NCBI GenBank assembly: GCA_021850745.1
Contig: JAJZKX010000050.1
Location: 1-9,357 of the forward strand
Length of the DNA stretch: 9,357 bases
Source: Thermoplasmata archaeon
GTDB taxonomy: Archaea > Thermoplasmatota > Thermoplasmata > Thermoplasmatales > Thermoplasmataceae
Reading direction: 5' to 3'
Shown in pieces: positions 1 through 6,266 of this stretch (position 1 is its first letter; each line of letters opens with the position of its first letter). The notes beneath the pieces are model-generated. The model did no database searches and had not been told where the DNA came from. It worked only from the letters and a program-made list of their open reading frames with translations. A program made the position numbers and the translations under genes.

Positions 1-278
1 AGGATCCTCTTTCCGAGCCCTGCAACTCTCCTTACGAATTTCTCGGCTTCCGCCTGGATCAGTGGTTCTCCGCCAGTGAAGCATATCCAGTCTTCCCATG
101 AGCCTGAAACCTCTGACACCAGTGTGCCCAATTCTATTTCGATGCCACCGGTGAATGTATATGTGGAGTCGCACCATGAACACCTCAGGTTGCACCTGTT
201 CGTCCTTACGAAGAACATCGGTATACCCATCAGCGGACCTTCCCCCTGGATGCTGTGGAATGTTTCTGTAATCCTCAC
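1..278 (-). CDS. queE: 7-carboxy-7-deazaguanine synthase QueE (partial, C-terminus off the window)
   Basis: Radical SAM enzyme that converts carboxy-tetrahydropterin to 7-carboxy-7-deazaguanine, a step to preQ0; in archaea this feeds archaeosine synthesis in tRNA. The 92 visible residues start MRITETFHSIQGEGPLMG, the typical QueE opening. They carry the CX3CX2C iron-sulfur motif (CNLRCSWC, Cys29, Cys33, Cys36) and the SAM-binding TGGEP motif at about residues 68-72. The start is GTG at 278: an in-frame TAA lies five codons upstream with no other start codon between, and a TATA-like box sits about 26 nt upstream, which fits a leaderless message. The gene is divergent from the peptidase gene. 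The last half or more of the protein is outside the window. Family assignment is firm; its use for archaeosine is inferred from archaeal biology. Confidence 0.93.
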   Translation of the reverse strand, partial: MRITETFHSIQGEGPLMGIPMFFVRTNRCNLRCSWCDSTYTFTGGIEIELGTLVSEVSGSWEDWICFTGGEPLIQAEAEKFVRRVAGLGKRI

Positions 279-298
279 TACCTGGCAAACTTAACCTT

Positions 299-309
299 GG
301 ATATTATGT
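299..309 (-). promoter_or_regulatory. TATA-like box of queE
   Basis: The minus strand reads CATAATATCC here, centred about 26 nt before the GTG start of queE. This is the distance expected for an archaeal TATA box when transcription starts at the start codon. Seen by eye only. Confidence 0.45.
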
Positions 310-497
310 TTGGTCAATACGGCGTTCCTGCGGGGTATATCCTGCAAGAAAGTAAGTCATGAATGATCAAAGTCCCGTACCGATTGGCAGGCTATCAAAC
401 TATTTACCGGCATACAGGAATATATCCTGATCCCTGGCACGACTCGGCAGGAAGTACTGTCCAGCCCCTTTCTTGATTCCAGTAACTTCCTGGCAAT

Positions 498-507
498 CGT
501 TTTATCC
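498..507 (+). promoter_or_regulatory. TATA-like box of the M24 peptidase gene
   Basis: CGTTTTATCC is centred about 25 nt before the ATG at 527, again consistent with a leaderless transcript. The rest of the 279-526 divergent spacer holds no gene I can support. It has a short CAGGA/TCCTG inverted repeat at 415-429. Confidence 0.45.
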
Positions 508-526
508 GTGATATGGCTTATCGCCC

Positions 527-1603
527 ATGGACTACGACCACATCTTTGATTATGCAAGGGAGGTTGACACAATCCTCATCCTGAATGGTGGAGAGAATGA
601 GATAGACAAGTCATTTTTCTATCTCAGCGAGGCAAGTTCGGGGATCTTCGAGGGATCGGCGTTGATAGTAAAGCCTGACAGCCTAAAGATGATAACTACA
701 CAGCTTGAGGAGGAATCCGCGAGGTCAACGGGCCTTGAAGTCAGAACATTCAATGGCAGGACTGATTTTACCTCTATCCTTAGAGAAGAGCTGAAAGATG
801 TGGACACCATAGGGCTCAATTACTCGTCCCTTACCCTCAGGCAGTACCTGGAATTGCTGAAGTTGATTCCGGACAAGAGATTTGTGGACGTTTCTGGATC
901 CATACAGGAATCAAGGAGGTTTAAGCAGCCTGAAGAAATCAAGAGACTCAGGGAAGCAACGAAGATCACTTCGGAGGCTTTCGACGCAATCCTTCCACAC
1001 ATAAAGGAAGGAATAAGGGAAACGGAGCTTGCCTCAGAACTTGTTTATCAGATGATGAAACTGGGTGCAAAAGGGCCCTCGTTCGATTCAATCATAGCAT
1101 TCGGTGCAAACAGTTCAATGCCGCACTACTCTCCCGGTCCCAGGAAGCTGAAGAAGAACGAATTTGTGCTGATGGACTTCGGGGCCCTGTATGAGAGATA
1201 CTGCGCGGACATGACCCGAACCGTGGTGTTTGGCAGGGCAAGTGACGAGCAGAAGGAGATGTACCAGATTGTCAGGGATGCACAGGATGCAGCCATGAAG
1301 GTGATCAGGGAAAACGTTAACGGAAAGGACGTGGACAAGGCCGCAAGGGACGTTATCGATTCATCTAGGTACAAGGGCAGATTCATACACTCGCTGGGGC
1401 ACGGGATAGGAATGGAAGTCCACGACCACGGAGCGCTTTCACCGTCTTATGACTTCCCGCTCAAGGAAAACATGACGATCACCAACGAGCCGGGTGTCTA
1501 TGTTTCAAAGGTCGGAGGGGTAAGGATTGAGGATGACGTTATCGTGAAGAAAGATGGGTGTGAAGTCATTACGACTGCCAGCCGCGACCTTATCGAAGTA
1601 TGA
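527..1603 (+). CDS. pepQ: M24-family metallopeptidase, Xaa-Pro dipeptidase type
   Basis: Probable cytosolic aminopeptidase/prolidase that removes the residue before proline in peptides. The 358-residue protein has the usual two-domain layout: a creatinase-like N-terminal domain (about 1-125) and a pita-bread catalytic domain (about 130-355). All five expected metal ligands are present: Asp217 (MDFGA), Asp228 (CADMTRT), His292 (SLGHGIGMEVHD), Glu321 (TNEPGVYV) and Glu335 (GVRIEDD). His200 in the conserved PHYSP segment is also there. Length is normal for archaeal prolidases. The ATG at 527 has a TATA-like box about 25 nt upstream. The stop overlaps the priL start (ATGA), so the two are probably co-transcribed and translationally coupled. 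Exact substrate (Xaa-Pro dipeptide or longer peptides) cannot be settled from sequence. Confidence 0.93.
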   Translation: MDYDHIFDYAREVDTILILNGGENEIDKSFFYLSEASSGIFEGSALIVKPDSLKMITTQLEEESARSTGLEVRTFNGRTDFTSILREELKDVDTIGLNYSSLTLRQYLELLKLIPDKRFVDVSGSIQESRRFKQPEEIKRLREATKITSEAFDAILPHIKEGIRETELASELVYQMMKLGAKGPSFDSIIAFGANSSMPHYSPGPRKLKKNEFVLMDFGALYERYCADMTRTVVFGRASDEQKEMYQIVRDAQDAAMKVIRENVNGKDVDKAARDVIDSSRYKGRFIHSLGHGIGMEVHDHGALSPSYDFPLKENMTITNEPGVYVSKVGGVRIEDDVIVKKDGCEVITTASRDLIEV

Positions 1604-2616
1604 TCAGCGGTGCGGGACTGGACAGGGTGGACTTCAGGGCAACCGAGTCTGCCACGCCAGACCTTGTTTACAACATGCTGACTGCCTCTGATTCCAGGAG
1701 TTCAAGCGCAAGGGAAGCTGCAATTTCACTGATTGCATCAGCAATTGAGGGAGATGATAGGCAGATCAAGACAATTGATACGTCTCTCTTCATCCTTCTA
1801 CTATACCTGTTGCGCAGCATCGATGAAAGGCCACTTACCCTGAGGGTCCTGAACTCCCTCAGAGACAGGATTCAACGGGCTTCGATGGCTGGAACACTGG
1901 AAGATATGGAAACCTACGCAAAGTCCATGAACCTTCCCCTTTCCTTTGAGCCAGCCGACAGATCGCTCAGCCTTGGCTTTGTTGATTTTATCCGCTACTG
2001 CTCGAAACTTTCCGGTTACCAGTACAGGCTGGTAAGCCAGTTCCTCAGGTCAGGAAAGATAATCCTTACCAAAGAAGTCGCTGCACATGTTATTAGGGAA
2101 TGTTTTGTTGCGAATGCAGTAAAGTTCTATGAGTCCCTTGATGCAACCAGAACCGAGACGGCAGTGAGGCCATATTCAGGGTTCGTCCGTGCTGCAAAGG
2201 AAGAGTACATAATCTCAAGGGAGAAGGCCAGAGTTGACATGGGAAACGTGGACTCCACGAAATTCCCCCCATGCATAACAGAGTTCGTGAAGCAGATCAG
2301 GGAAGGCACAAATCTCCCACACATGGCAAGGTTCACCATGGTGAGCTTCCTGCACAAGATAGGCATGGAGAATCATGACATCATGGAAATCTTCAGGTCT
2401 GCTCCTGACTTCAACGAGAAGGTTACGACATACCAGGTAAACCACATTACCGGTGAAATCTCTGGAACACAGTACTCCCCCCCAAAATGTGTGGTTCTCC
2501 AGTCCAATCACCTATGCTACAAGGGATCAGACACTCTCTGCGCACAGGAGTGGCTGCAGCATCCGTTGCGTTATTACATGATCAAGAAGAAGTCGGACAA
2601 ACAATCAGCGAACTAA
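1600..2616 (+). CDS. priL: DNA primase large subunit PriL
   Basis: Regulatory, iron-sulfur subunit of the archaeal/eukaryotic-type primase; with the catalytic subunit PriS it makes primers for replication. The 338-residue protein has the helical N-terminal part (about 1-210), expected to bind PriS, and a C-terminal domain with four cysteines at 225 (FPPC), 297 (PPKC), 306 (HLC) and 314 (TLC). They are spaced as in the 4Fe-4S domain of this family. The conserved HMARFTMVSFLHKIG stretch follows the first cysteine. The ATG overlaps the peptidase stop by 4 bp. The 3' end overlaps the convergent srp19 gene by 12 bp. priS is not in the window. The link to the peptidase is positional only; no functional link is implied. 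Confidence 0.93.
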   Translation: MISGAGLDRVDFRATESATPDLVYNMLTASDSRSSSAREAAISLIASAIEGDDRQIKTIDTSLFILLLYLLRSIDERPLTLRVLNSLRDRIQRASMAGTLEDMETYAKSMNLPLSFEPADRSLSLGFVDFIRYCSKLSGYQYRLVSQFLRSGKIILTKEVAAHVIRECFVANAVKFYESLDATRTETAVRPYSGFVRAAKEEYIISREKARVDMGNVDSTKFPPCITEFVKQIREGTNLPHMARFTMVSFLHKIGMENHDIMEIFRSAPDFNEKVTTYQVNHITGEISGTQYSPPKCVVLQSNHLCYKGSDTLCAQEWLQHPLRYYMIKKKSDKQSAN

Positions 2617-2862
2617 TTTCTTTTCAATCATTTTGATAATGGTGGATTTCCTTAGGTCAGTTTCCACAAAGTAAAGGGAGGATTTCCTCCATGGGGTTCT
2701 CGGGTAATTTCCCTCACGGACTTCGAACTTAAGTTTGTAAGAAGCGAGGATATCTTTGATCGCTTCGCTTGAAAAGGCCTTGGGATCGACCTTCCTGATC
2801 CTTCGGCCATGCTTCCTCGAAAGTGATGGATCAAAATATTCAGGGTATAGAGTGAACCTCAT
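2605..2862 (-). CDS. srp19: Signal recognition particle subunit SRP19
   Basis: Small protein that binds the 7S RNA of the signal recognition particle and prepares it for SRP54, for targeting of nascent membrane and secreted proteins. The 85 residues match the family pattern: an N-terminal YPEYFDPSLSRKHGRRI segment with the basic RNA-binding stretch (about 7-22), then a YPRTPW loop at 53-58, and a basic C-terminus. Length is typical for short archaeal SRP19. The ATG overlaps the rps8e stop by 4 bp (ATGA), so it is the second gene of an rps8e-srp19 unit and has no promoter of its own that I can see. Its last codons overlap the end of priL on the other strand. Confidence 0.92.
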   Translation of the reverse strand: MRFTLYPEYFDPSLSRKHGRRIRKVDPKAFSSEAIKDILASYKLKFEVREGNYPRTPWRKSSLYFVETDLRKSTIIKMIEKKLVR

Positions 2863-3236
2863 AGAAGAACTGCGTTTATTGTACCGTCTCTGCCTGGCCT
2901 GGATGTGATCCTTGCCATCCCAAGTTCAGTCTGGATAACGGTGCTCTTGTTCATTATATTCCTCTGCACATAGTGAGGGTTTGCCGGGTTTTCCTTAACT
3001 GTAATGATCTTTGATCTGACTGTCTTCTTCTCCGCCGGTACATAAACGTTCACAGAATCGCCCCTGAGAACAACGGTCTTGGTGGATCCCCCCATTCCCC
3101 TGATCTGTTTTCTTGCGTCTTCTCCAATCCTTGTATGGGTAGGCTCTCTTCCAAGTTCGTGTCTCTTCTTCAGCCTGGAATGGCGTCTCTTGCCGCCCGT
3201 GAACTTCTTTGAGGATTTGCCCTGAAATATAGTCAT
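2859..3236 (-). CDS. rps8e: 30S ribosomal protein S8e
   Basis: Archaeal/eukaryotic ribosomal protein of the small subunit. The 125-residue product opens MTIFQGKSSKKFTGGKRR, matching the usual S8e start with the (W/F)QG...TGG pattern, and ends with TSRPGRDGTINAVLL, the typical S8e C-terminus. An in-frame ATG six codons upstream (3254) would give 131 residues, but I chose 3236 for two reasons. The family starts there, and the TATA box centred near 3263 lies about 27 nt before 3236 but only about 9 nt before 3254, too close for transcription to include it. First gene of a unit with srp19. Confidence 0.95.
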   Translation of the reverse strand: MTIFQGKSSKKFTGGKRRHSRLKKRHELGREPTHTRIGEDARKQIRGMGGSTKTVVLRGDSVNVYVPAEKKTVRSKIITVKENPANPHYVQRNIMNKSTVIQTELGMARITSRPGRDGTINAVLL

Positions 3237-3258
3237 GACGGGAGCAAATGTCATTGTG

Positions 3259-3268
3259 ATATATAAAT
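3259..3268 (-). promoter_or_regulatory. TATA box of rps8e-srp19
   Basis: The minus strand reads ATTTATATAT, a strong archaeal TATA box. Its centre is about 27 nt before the ATG at 3236, so it both predicts a leaderless transcript and decides the S8e start codon. Confidence 0.7.
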
Positions 3269-3301
3269 CTCAAACTCCAGCTTGCTGTGTTGAATGAATA
3301 T

Positions 3302-3607
3302 TTAAACTGCTTGCAGTCCCAGACGCTTAATCTCCTTCTTTCCTGGAACGACAATCCACTTTGATGTCTTTGCACCTTTCTTTCTTAGATAGTATAATAC
3401 CTTTTTTTCATCCTCCTTCCTCACCATGAAGAGGCCCTTGGAGTACCTTATATTCTTTACTGAATCCAGGAAACCTTCCTTTCTGGATCTGTACCTTCCA
3501 TAGTGGGAGAAACTCTCATAGCCGTAGAGATCACGATAGAACTTCGAGATCTCAGCCCTGCTTCTTCCCTTGTACTCCATTGTGAATGATATCAGGACGG
3601 CGATCAT
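3302..3607 (-). CDS. Small unrecognised protein, basic and tyrosine-rich (101 aa)
   Basis: I do not recognise this family. The 101-residue product is strongly charged and basic, with a tyrosine/arginine-rich middle (FYRDLYGYESFSHYGRYRSR, about 23-42) and a lysine-rich C-terminal half containing VRKEDEKKVLYYLRKKGAK. No signal peptide, membrane segment or metal-binding cysteines are visible. The composition would fit a nucleic-acid or ribosome-associated protein, but that is a guess. The ATG at 3607 is preferred over the internal Met10 because a TATA box lies about 26 nt upstream. It stands 47 bp upstream of the rps8e TATA region on the same strand, and back to back with the transposase gene, with which it appears to share its promoter region. 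Confidence 0.75.
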   Translation of the reverse strand: MIAVLISFTMEYKGRSRAEISKFYRDLYGYESFSHYGRYRSRKEGFLDSVKNIRYSKGLFMVRKEDEKKVLYYLRKKGAKTSKWIVVPGKKEIKRLGLQAV

Positions 3608-3627
3608 GATTCAGCAATCCAATGGCG

Positions 3628-3640
3628 AATATAAATATAT
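3628..3640. promoter_or_regulatory. A/T-rich promoter, probably two-way
   Basis: The stretch AATATAAATATAT can be read as a TATA box on both strands. On the minus strand its centre is about 26 nt from the ATG at 3607. On the plus strand it is about 28 nt from the transposase ATG at 3664. Both distances fit archaeal promoters with start-codon initiation. Confidence 0.6.
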
Positions 3641-3660
3641 GACTGTGGTATACCATAGTC
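3641..3660. repeat. 20-bp near-perfect palindrome before the transposase gene
   Basis: Half-sites GACTGTGGTA and TACCATAGTC pair at 18 of 20 positions; only the fifth base pair from each end is mismatched. It starts directly after the A/T-rich promoter and ends 3 nt before the transposase ATG, covering the expected transcription start of the plus-strand gene. It could be an operator, a transposase-binding site or part of the IS end. I found no matching copy downstream of the transposase. Confidence 0.75.
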
Positions 3661-3663
3661 ATT

Positions 3664-4624
3664 ATGCCAAGATGGGGCAAGCCTTACCGTGACAAAAGAG
3701 ACTGGAAAAAATACAATGAACAGCTTGTAGTTAGGGGAGAATTCCTCCTTGATCTTGATTTTGCCGATCGCTGGTTCTCAGAGATCGGTGAGATGTGTGA
3801 AACATTTCAAGATGAACCGATCAAGAAGGGGCGGACAGTATGCTTTTCCAGATTCCGTTGTGCGGTGGCTGTTGGCCTGGAAGCAGCTGGTTGATTATCG
3901 CGGCCTTGAAGGCATAACAAGGACGCTTGCCGAAATGCATGTTATACCTTATTACCCGGATTATACAACGATCTGGCACAGGATACATGACCTTGTTCCT
4001 GAGGTTGGGATTGATGGTCTTGATCACGGTGTTGCAGCCGATGGAACAGGTCTCAAGACATCCAATGCCGGTGAATATAGGATCATAAAGTATGGAGACC
4101 CCTACGCCTCCCAGAAGAAACACCTCATTGTTGTCATAACAGCAGACGTGAAGACAAAGAAGATTCTTGGCATATCAGTGAGGATAGAGGGAAAGTGGAG
4201 ATCGGAGGCGGATGGTGCTTCCGATCATATCAGGGAGGCTGTGAAGAGAGGTGCACATGTACGCTCCTTCTATGGTGACGGTACATACGATACAAACAAA
4301 ATGTTCGATCTCCTTGGTAAAGATGGGATAGATCCCATTATAAAGATCAGGAAGAACGCAGCTTCCGATATATACAGGGGGTCAAAGTACAGGAGAAGGG
4401 CTGTGAAGAAATGCCAGGAATCCTCCTATAAGGAGTGGTCTCAGAAGAAACATTACGGAATGAGGTGGCCTGGTACCGAGGGCATATTCTCTGCTGTCAA
4501 GCGGAAGTTTGGGGAGAACACTGTTTCCCGGTCCAAGGAAGGTCTGATAGCAGAGGGCTATCAGAGATTCTGGGCATATGATCAGATGAGGGAATATGGA
4601 GAAAAAAGAGTGATAAAAACATGA
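3664..4624 (+). pseudogene. IS5-like DDE transposase, broken by a +1 frameshift
   Basis: Cut-and-paste type transposase. Joined across the frameshift it would be 319 residues, a full length for this class. The N-terminal part (3664 to about 3831; MPRWGKPYRDKRDWKKYNEQ) is in one frame. The remainder, through the YAFPDSVVRWLLAWKQLVDY helical region and the catalytic core, is in the next frame. Counting on the joined protein, the catalytic residues are Asp126 (AADGTGLK), Asp205 (FYGDGTYD) and Glu272 (WPGTEGIFSAVK), with a Lys seven residues after the Glu and a Y-x2-R before it, as in IS4/IS5 transposases. The shift falls at the GGGG run 3828-3831: reading three Gs would restore KKGGQYAFP. It may be a recent mutation, a sequencing error, or programmed +1 frameshifting. 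No other stop interrupts the gene. Confidence 0.85.
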
Positions 4625-4803
4625 GATAAGGGGATAAAATAGAGATTTCAGAGAAGGGCAGGTGAAAACGCATTGGGGTGACATCATTGAGGGAATTCAT
4701 TCAACAGAGCAACTCCAGCGCAAAATGAATATGTCTTGTTCAATGATCCAGATACATGAAACCGCCGGTCTGTCTTATTCCAGTCGGCAAAACATGTATT
4801 CGC
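4625..4803. other. 179-bp segment without a recognisable gene
   Basis: It lies between the transposase stop and the end of the 184-aa gene. There is a short plus-strand reading frame from GTG 4662 (VKTHWGDIIEGIHSTEQL...), but it runs into the antisense of the next gene and matches nothing I recognise. The segment probably contains the right end of the IS, and it may hold debris of an older insertion. No tRNA or clear terminator seen. Confidence 0.5.
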
Positions 4804-5358
4804 TCAGAACATGTTGTCGACGAACCAGTACCTGCTCTCAACGTTCACAATGACGGCAAGATCCAAAAGTTCACTTGAAAGCAGCTTTTCCTTCATCCTT
4901 TCGTGCAGACTGGTCCACACATTCGCCTCGAAACTTGGTACCACTGCAGACATAAGGAGATGTTTTGCCCTGAAGACCGAATCCGTGAGTTCAGAGTTAA
5001 CGCTTGAGTAGTCCCTCCAGATGCCTTTCATGTAAGAGTATATGGTCGCATCCACCATTTCCAGGAGTTTTACCTTGACCTTCAGGTTGGGATCGAGATT
5101 CTCACTCTTGTTGAGAAACGCCTTGCCCTCAGTGTATGCGTCCCTTTCTTCCTGCAGGAAGAGGTCCCTAACCTCAAGCCCAATTCCCGTTGCTGCAGCG
5201 CTGATTCCTTCCGTTTCGACGCTTTCCTGCCACAAGCCTGGGATCAGCGCAAGATAAACGGTCTTATGGCCCCTTTGCCTTATTGTTTCAAGGGCATCGG
5301 AAATCTTGTAATTCTCAGAAGACTCGTGAAATTTCCCTATACTGGAAATAAACTCCAT
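4804..5358 (-). CDS. Unrecognised protein of 184 residues
   Basis: I do not recognise the family. The product looks soluble and mostly helical, acidic to neutral, with no cysteines, signal peptide or membrane segment. Notable parts are a hydrophobic strand and turn VYLALIPGLWQES (about 33-45), an acidic helix RDLFLQEERDAYTEG, and a C-terminal region with SAVVPSFEANVWTSLHERM and a final RYWFVDNMF. I use the ATG at 5358, one nucleotide after the stop of the upstream 105-aa gene; an in-frame ATG at 5421 would overlap that gene by 62 bp and gives an implausible hydrophobic start. The 1-nt gap strongly suggests one transcript with the 105-aa gene. Its 3' end is next to the IS-containing interval, and the C-terminus may be intact. 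Confidence 0.75.
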   Translation of the reverse strand: MEFISSIGKFHESSENYKISDALETIRQRGHKTVYLALIPGLWQESVETEGISAAATGIGLEVRDLFLQEERDAYTEGKAFLNKSENLDPNLKVKVKLLEMVDATIYSYMKGIWRDYSSVNSELTDSVFRAKHLLMSAVVPSFEANVWTSLHERMKEKLLSSELLDLAVIVNVESRYWFVDNMF

Positions 5359-5359
5359 G

Positions 5360-5677
5360 TTACCTGTACTTGCTATAATCAAAAATGAGATCGATGAGCC
5401 TGCCCTGCATTCTTTCACCAATCACGCCTTCCTCACATTTCTTCTGGACATATTCCTTGGCTTCCCTGGAACCTTTCCTGGACGCTATGGCATAAATGCT
5501 TCCTTTAACCGCTCCCCTTATGCTCTCAGGGAGAGATTCAACTTCCTTTGACAGTTGGTAGCTGAACTCCTCGGATTTACGCATATCAAGCCTTTTGGTT
5601 TTTGGTCTTGAATGAGAAGTCTCCATGGGTCTCTGGTAATACGACCGCCTCTTGCCCCTGTATCCTTTACTCTGCAT
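5360..5677 (-). CDS. Unrecognised basic protein of 105 residues
   Basis: I do not recognise the family. The N-terminal third (about 1-33) is a basic, probably disordered tail with YRGKRRSYYQRP and RPKTKRLD; the rest looks helical (EEFSYQLSKEVESLPESIRG, then EAKEYVQKKCEEGVIGERM) and ends LIDLIFDYSKYR. This layout would fit a protein with an RNA- or DNA-contacting tail, but nothing proves it. The ATG at 5677 has a TATA-like box about 29 nt upstream. An internal ATG at residue 18 or 32 is possible and would remove the basic tail. It is followed after 1 nt by the 184-aa gene, so the two are likely made together. Divergent from the DUF357 gene. Confidence 0.72.
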   Translation of the reverse strand: MQSKGYRGKRRSYYQRPMETSHSRPKTKRLDMRKSEEFSYQLSKEVESLPESIRGAVKGSIYAIASRKGSREAKEYVQKKCEEGVIGERMQGRLIDLIFDYSKYR

Positions 5678-5701
5678 TTCTGGCTAGCAATTTCTCCCAG
5701 T

Positions 5702-5711
5702 CTAATAATAC
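5702..5711 (-). promoter_or_regulatory. TATA-like box of the 105-aa/184-aa gene pair
   Basis: The minus strand reads GTATTATTAG, centred about 29 nt before the ATG at 5677. A weaker match than the others in the window. Confidence 0.4.
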
Positions 5712-5796
5712 ATTGCCTTTGCTACCGATATGATATCTACTGGGCCAATCGATCATCCACCTCTACTGTAAAAGGCTCTAATTGCCCCCTGCATGC

Positions 5797-5804
5797 TTAT
5801 ATAA
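5797..5804 (+). promoter_or_regulatory. TATA box of the DUF357 gene
   Basis: TTATATAA is centred about 27 nt before the ATG at 5828 and only about 18 nt before the in-frame GTG at 5819. This favours the ATG and a leaderless transcript. Confidence 0.65.
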
Positions 5805-5827
5805 CTGCATAATGCATCGTGCGGATA

Positions 5828-6115
5828 ATGGATGAATTGGAGGAAAAGGTCCAAAGATATCTGGAATTGAATTCCAAGGCAGTGGGCAAGATCAGGATTG
5901 CTCCGGATGAAGACAGCTATCTTCATGGGATGGCTCTTGACTTTCTGAAGATGATCGAATCCTACTCCTCGGATGCTTCATATTTCGCTTCCAAAGGAGA
6001 TCTGATTAATGCGTTCGCTGCGTTGAATTATGTCCATGGATGGATCGATGCTGGGGCAAGAATTGGCATTTTCAAAGTTGACCACGATCACGAACTCTTC
6101 ACCCTCTTCAAGTGA
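5828..6115 (+). CDS. DUF357 family protein
   Basis: Small archaeal protein family of unknown function. The 95 residues are helical: an N-terminal acidic helix (MDELEEKVQRYLEL), then a pair of helices around ALDFLKMIESYSSDASYFAS, and the hallmark C-terminal stretch NYVHGWIDAGARIGIF at about 67-82, which is what identifies the family. No catalytic motif is visible; the fold is expected to be a short helical bundle. I use the ATG at 5828, not the GTG at 5819, because of the TATA box position. It precedes the rps13 operon on the same strand with a 151-bp gap that contains a separate promoter, so it need not be co-transcribed. The family call is confident; function is unknown. Confidence 0.88.
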   Translation: MDELEEKVQRYLELNSKAVGKIRIAPDEDSYLHGMALDFLKMIESYSSDASYFASKGDLINAFAALNYVHGWIDAGARIGIFKVDHDHELFTLFK

Positions 6116-6185
6116 GATGTTGAGAGCAGGTCAGGATTTCTCACAACCATCCGTTATTTTCTGGTCCCAACAGTGCCTAAGAAAC

Positions 6186-6196
6186 CTTTAATAATG
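6186..6196 (+). promoter_or_regulatory. Probable TATA box of the rps13-rps4-rps11-rpoD operon
   Basis: CCTTTAATAAT is the best TATA-like match in the 6116-6266 gap and would start transcription near 6217, leaving a leader of about 50 nt. A second, weaker A/T stretch, GTTAAAAAC at 6241-6249, is about 22 nt before the ATG and would give a nearly leaderless message. Confidence 0.45.
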
Positions 6197-6254
6197 GCGC
6201 TAAAATGTGCCCTATCGCTACGCACAATGTAGATTCAGGCGTTAAAAACAGCAT

Positions 6255-6263
6255 AAGGATGAT
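6255..6263 (+). promoter_or_regulatory. Ribosome binding site of rps13
   Basis: AAGGATGAT, 3 nt before the ATG at 6267, resembles the archaeal anti-SD partner (GGTGAT). Its presence supports a leadered transcript for this operon, unlike the leaderless genes elsewhere in the window. Confidence 0.5.
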
Positions 6264-6266
6264 TCA

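Larger units (their letters stand above)
3641..4624 (+). mobile_element. IS5-like insertion sequence (ends not resolved)
   Basis: A single transposase gene with D-D-E residues, flanked on the left by a palindrome, marks an insertion sequence between two chromosomal minus-strand genes. I could not find terminal inverted repeats or a target-site duplication by eye, so the limits given are only the palindrome and the transposase stop; the right end may lie anywhere up to about 4800. Confidence 0.6.

Noticed and set aside
76..294. Plus-strand open frame of 72 residues
   Set aside because: It is the antisense of the clear queE coding sequence.
310..500. Possible tRNA or small RNA in the divergent spacer
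   Set aside because: No T-loop or acceptor pairing found; only a 5-bp CAGGA/TCCTG stem at 415-429 and a 9-bp repeat TATATCCTG at 336 and 421, which may be chance.
357..572. Minus-strand open frame of 71 residues in the queE-peptidase spacer
   Set aside because: Rich in Cys/Ser with no recognisable pattern, overlaps the peptidase start and its promoter, and has no TATA box of its own.
2215..2511. 98-residue minus-strand frame inside priL
   Set aside because: Antisense shadow of the conserved iron-sulfur domain of PriL.
2995..3375. 126-residue minus-strand frame overlapping rps8e
   Set aside because: An out-of-frame shadow of rps8e and of the end of the 101-aa gene; no family resemblance.
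3749..3829. Separate start (ATG 3749) for the downstream part of the transposase
   Set aside because: The first 27 residues in this frame look nothing like a transposase, while the other frame supplies the proper N-terminus; the frameshift explains both.
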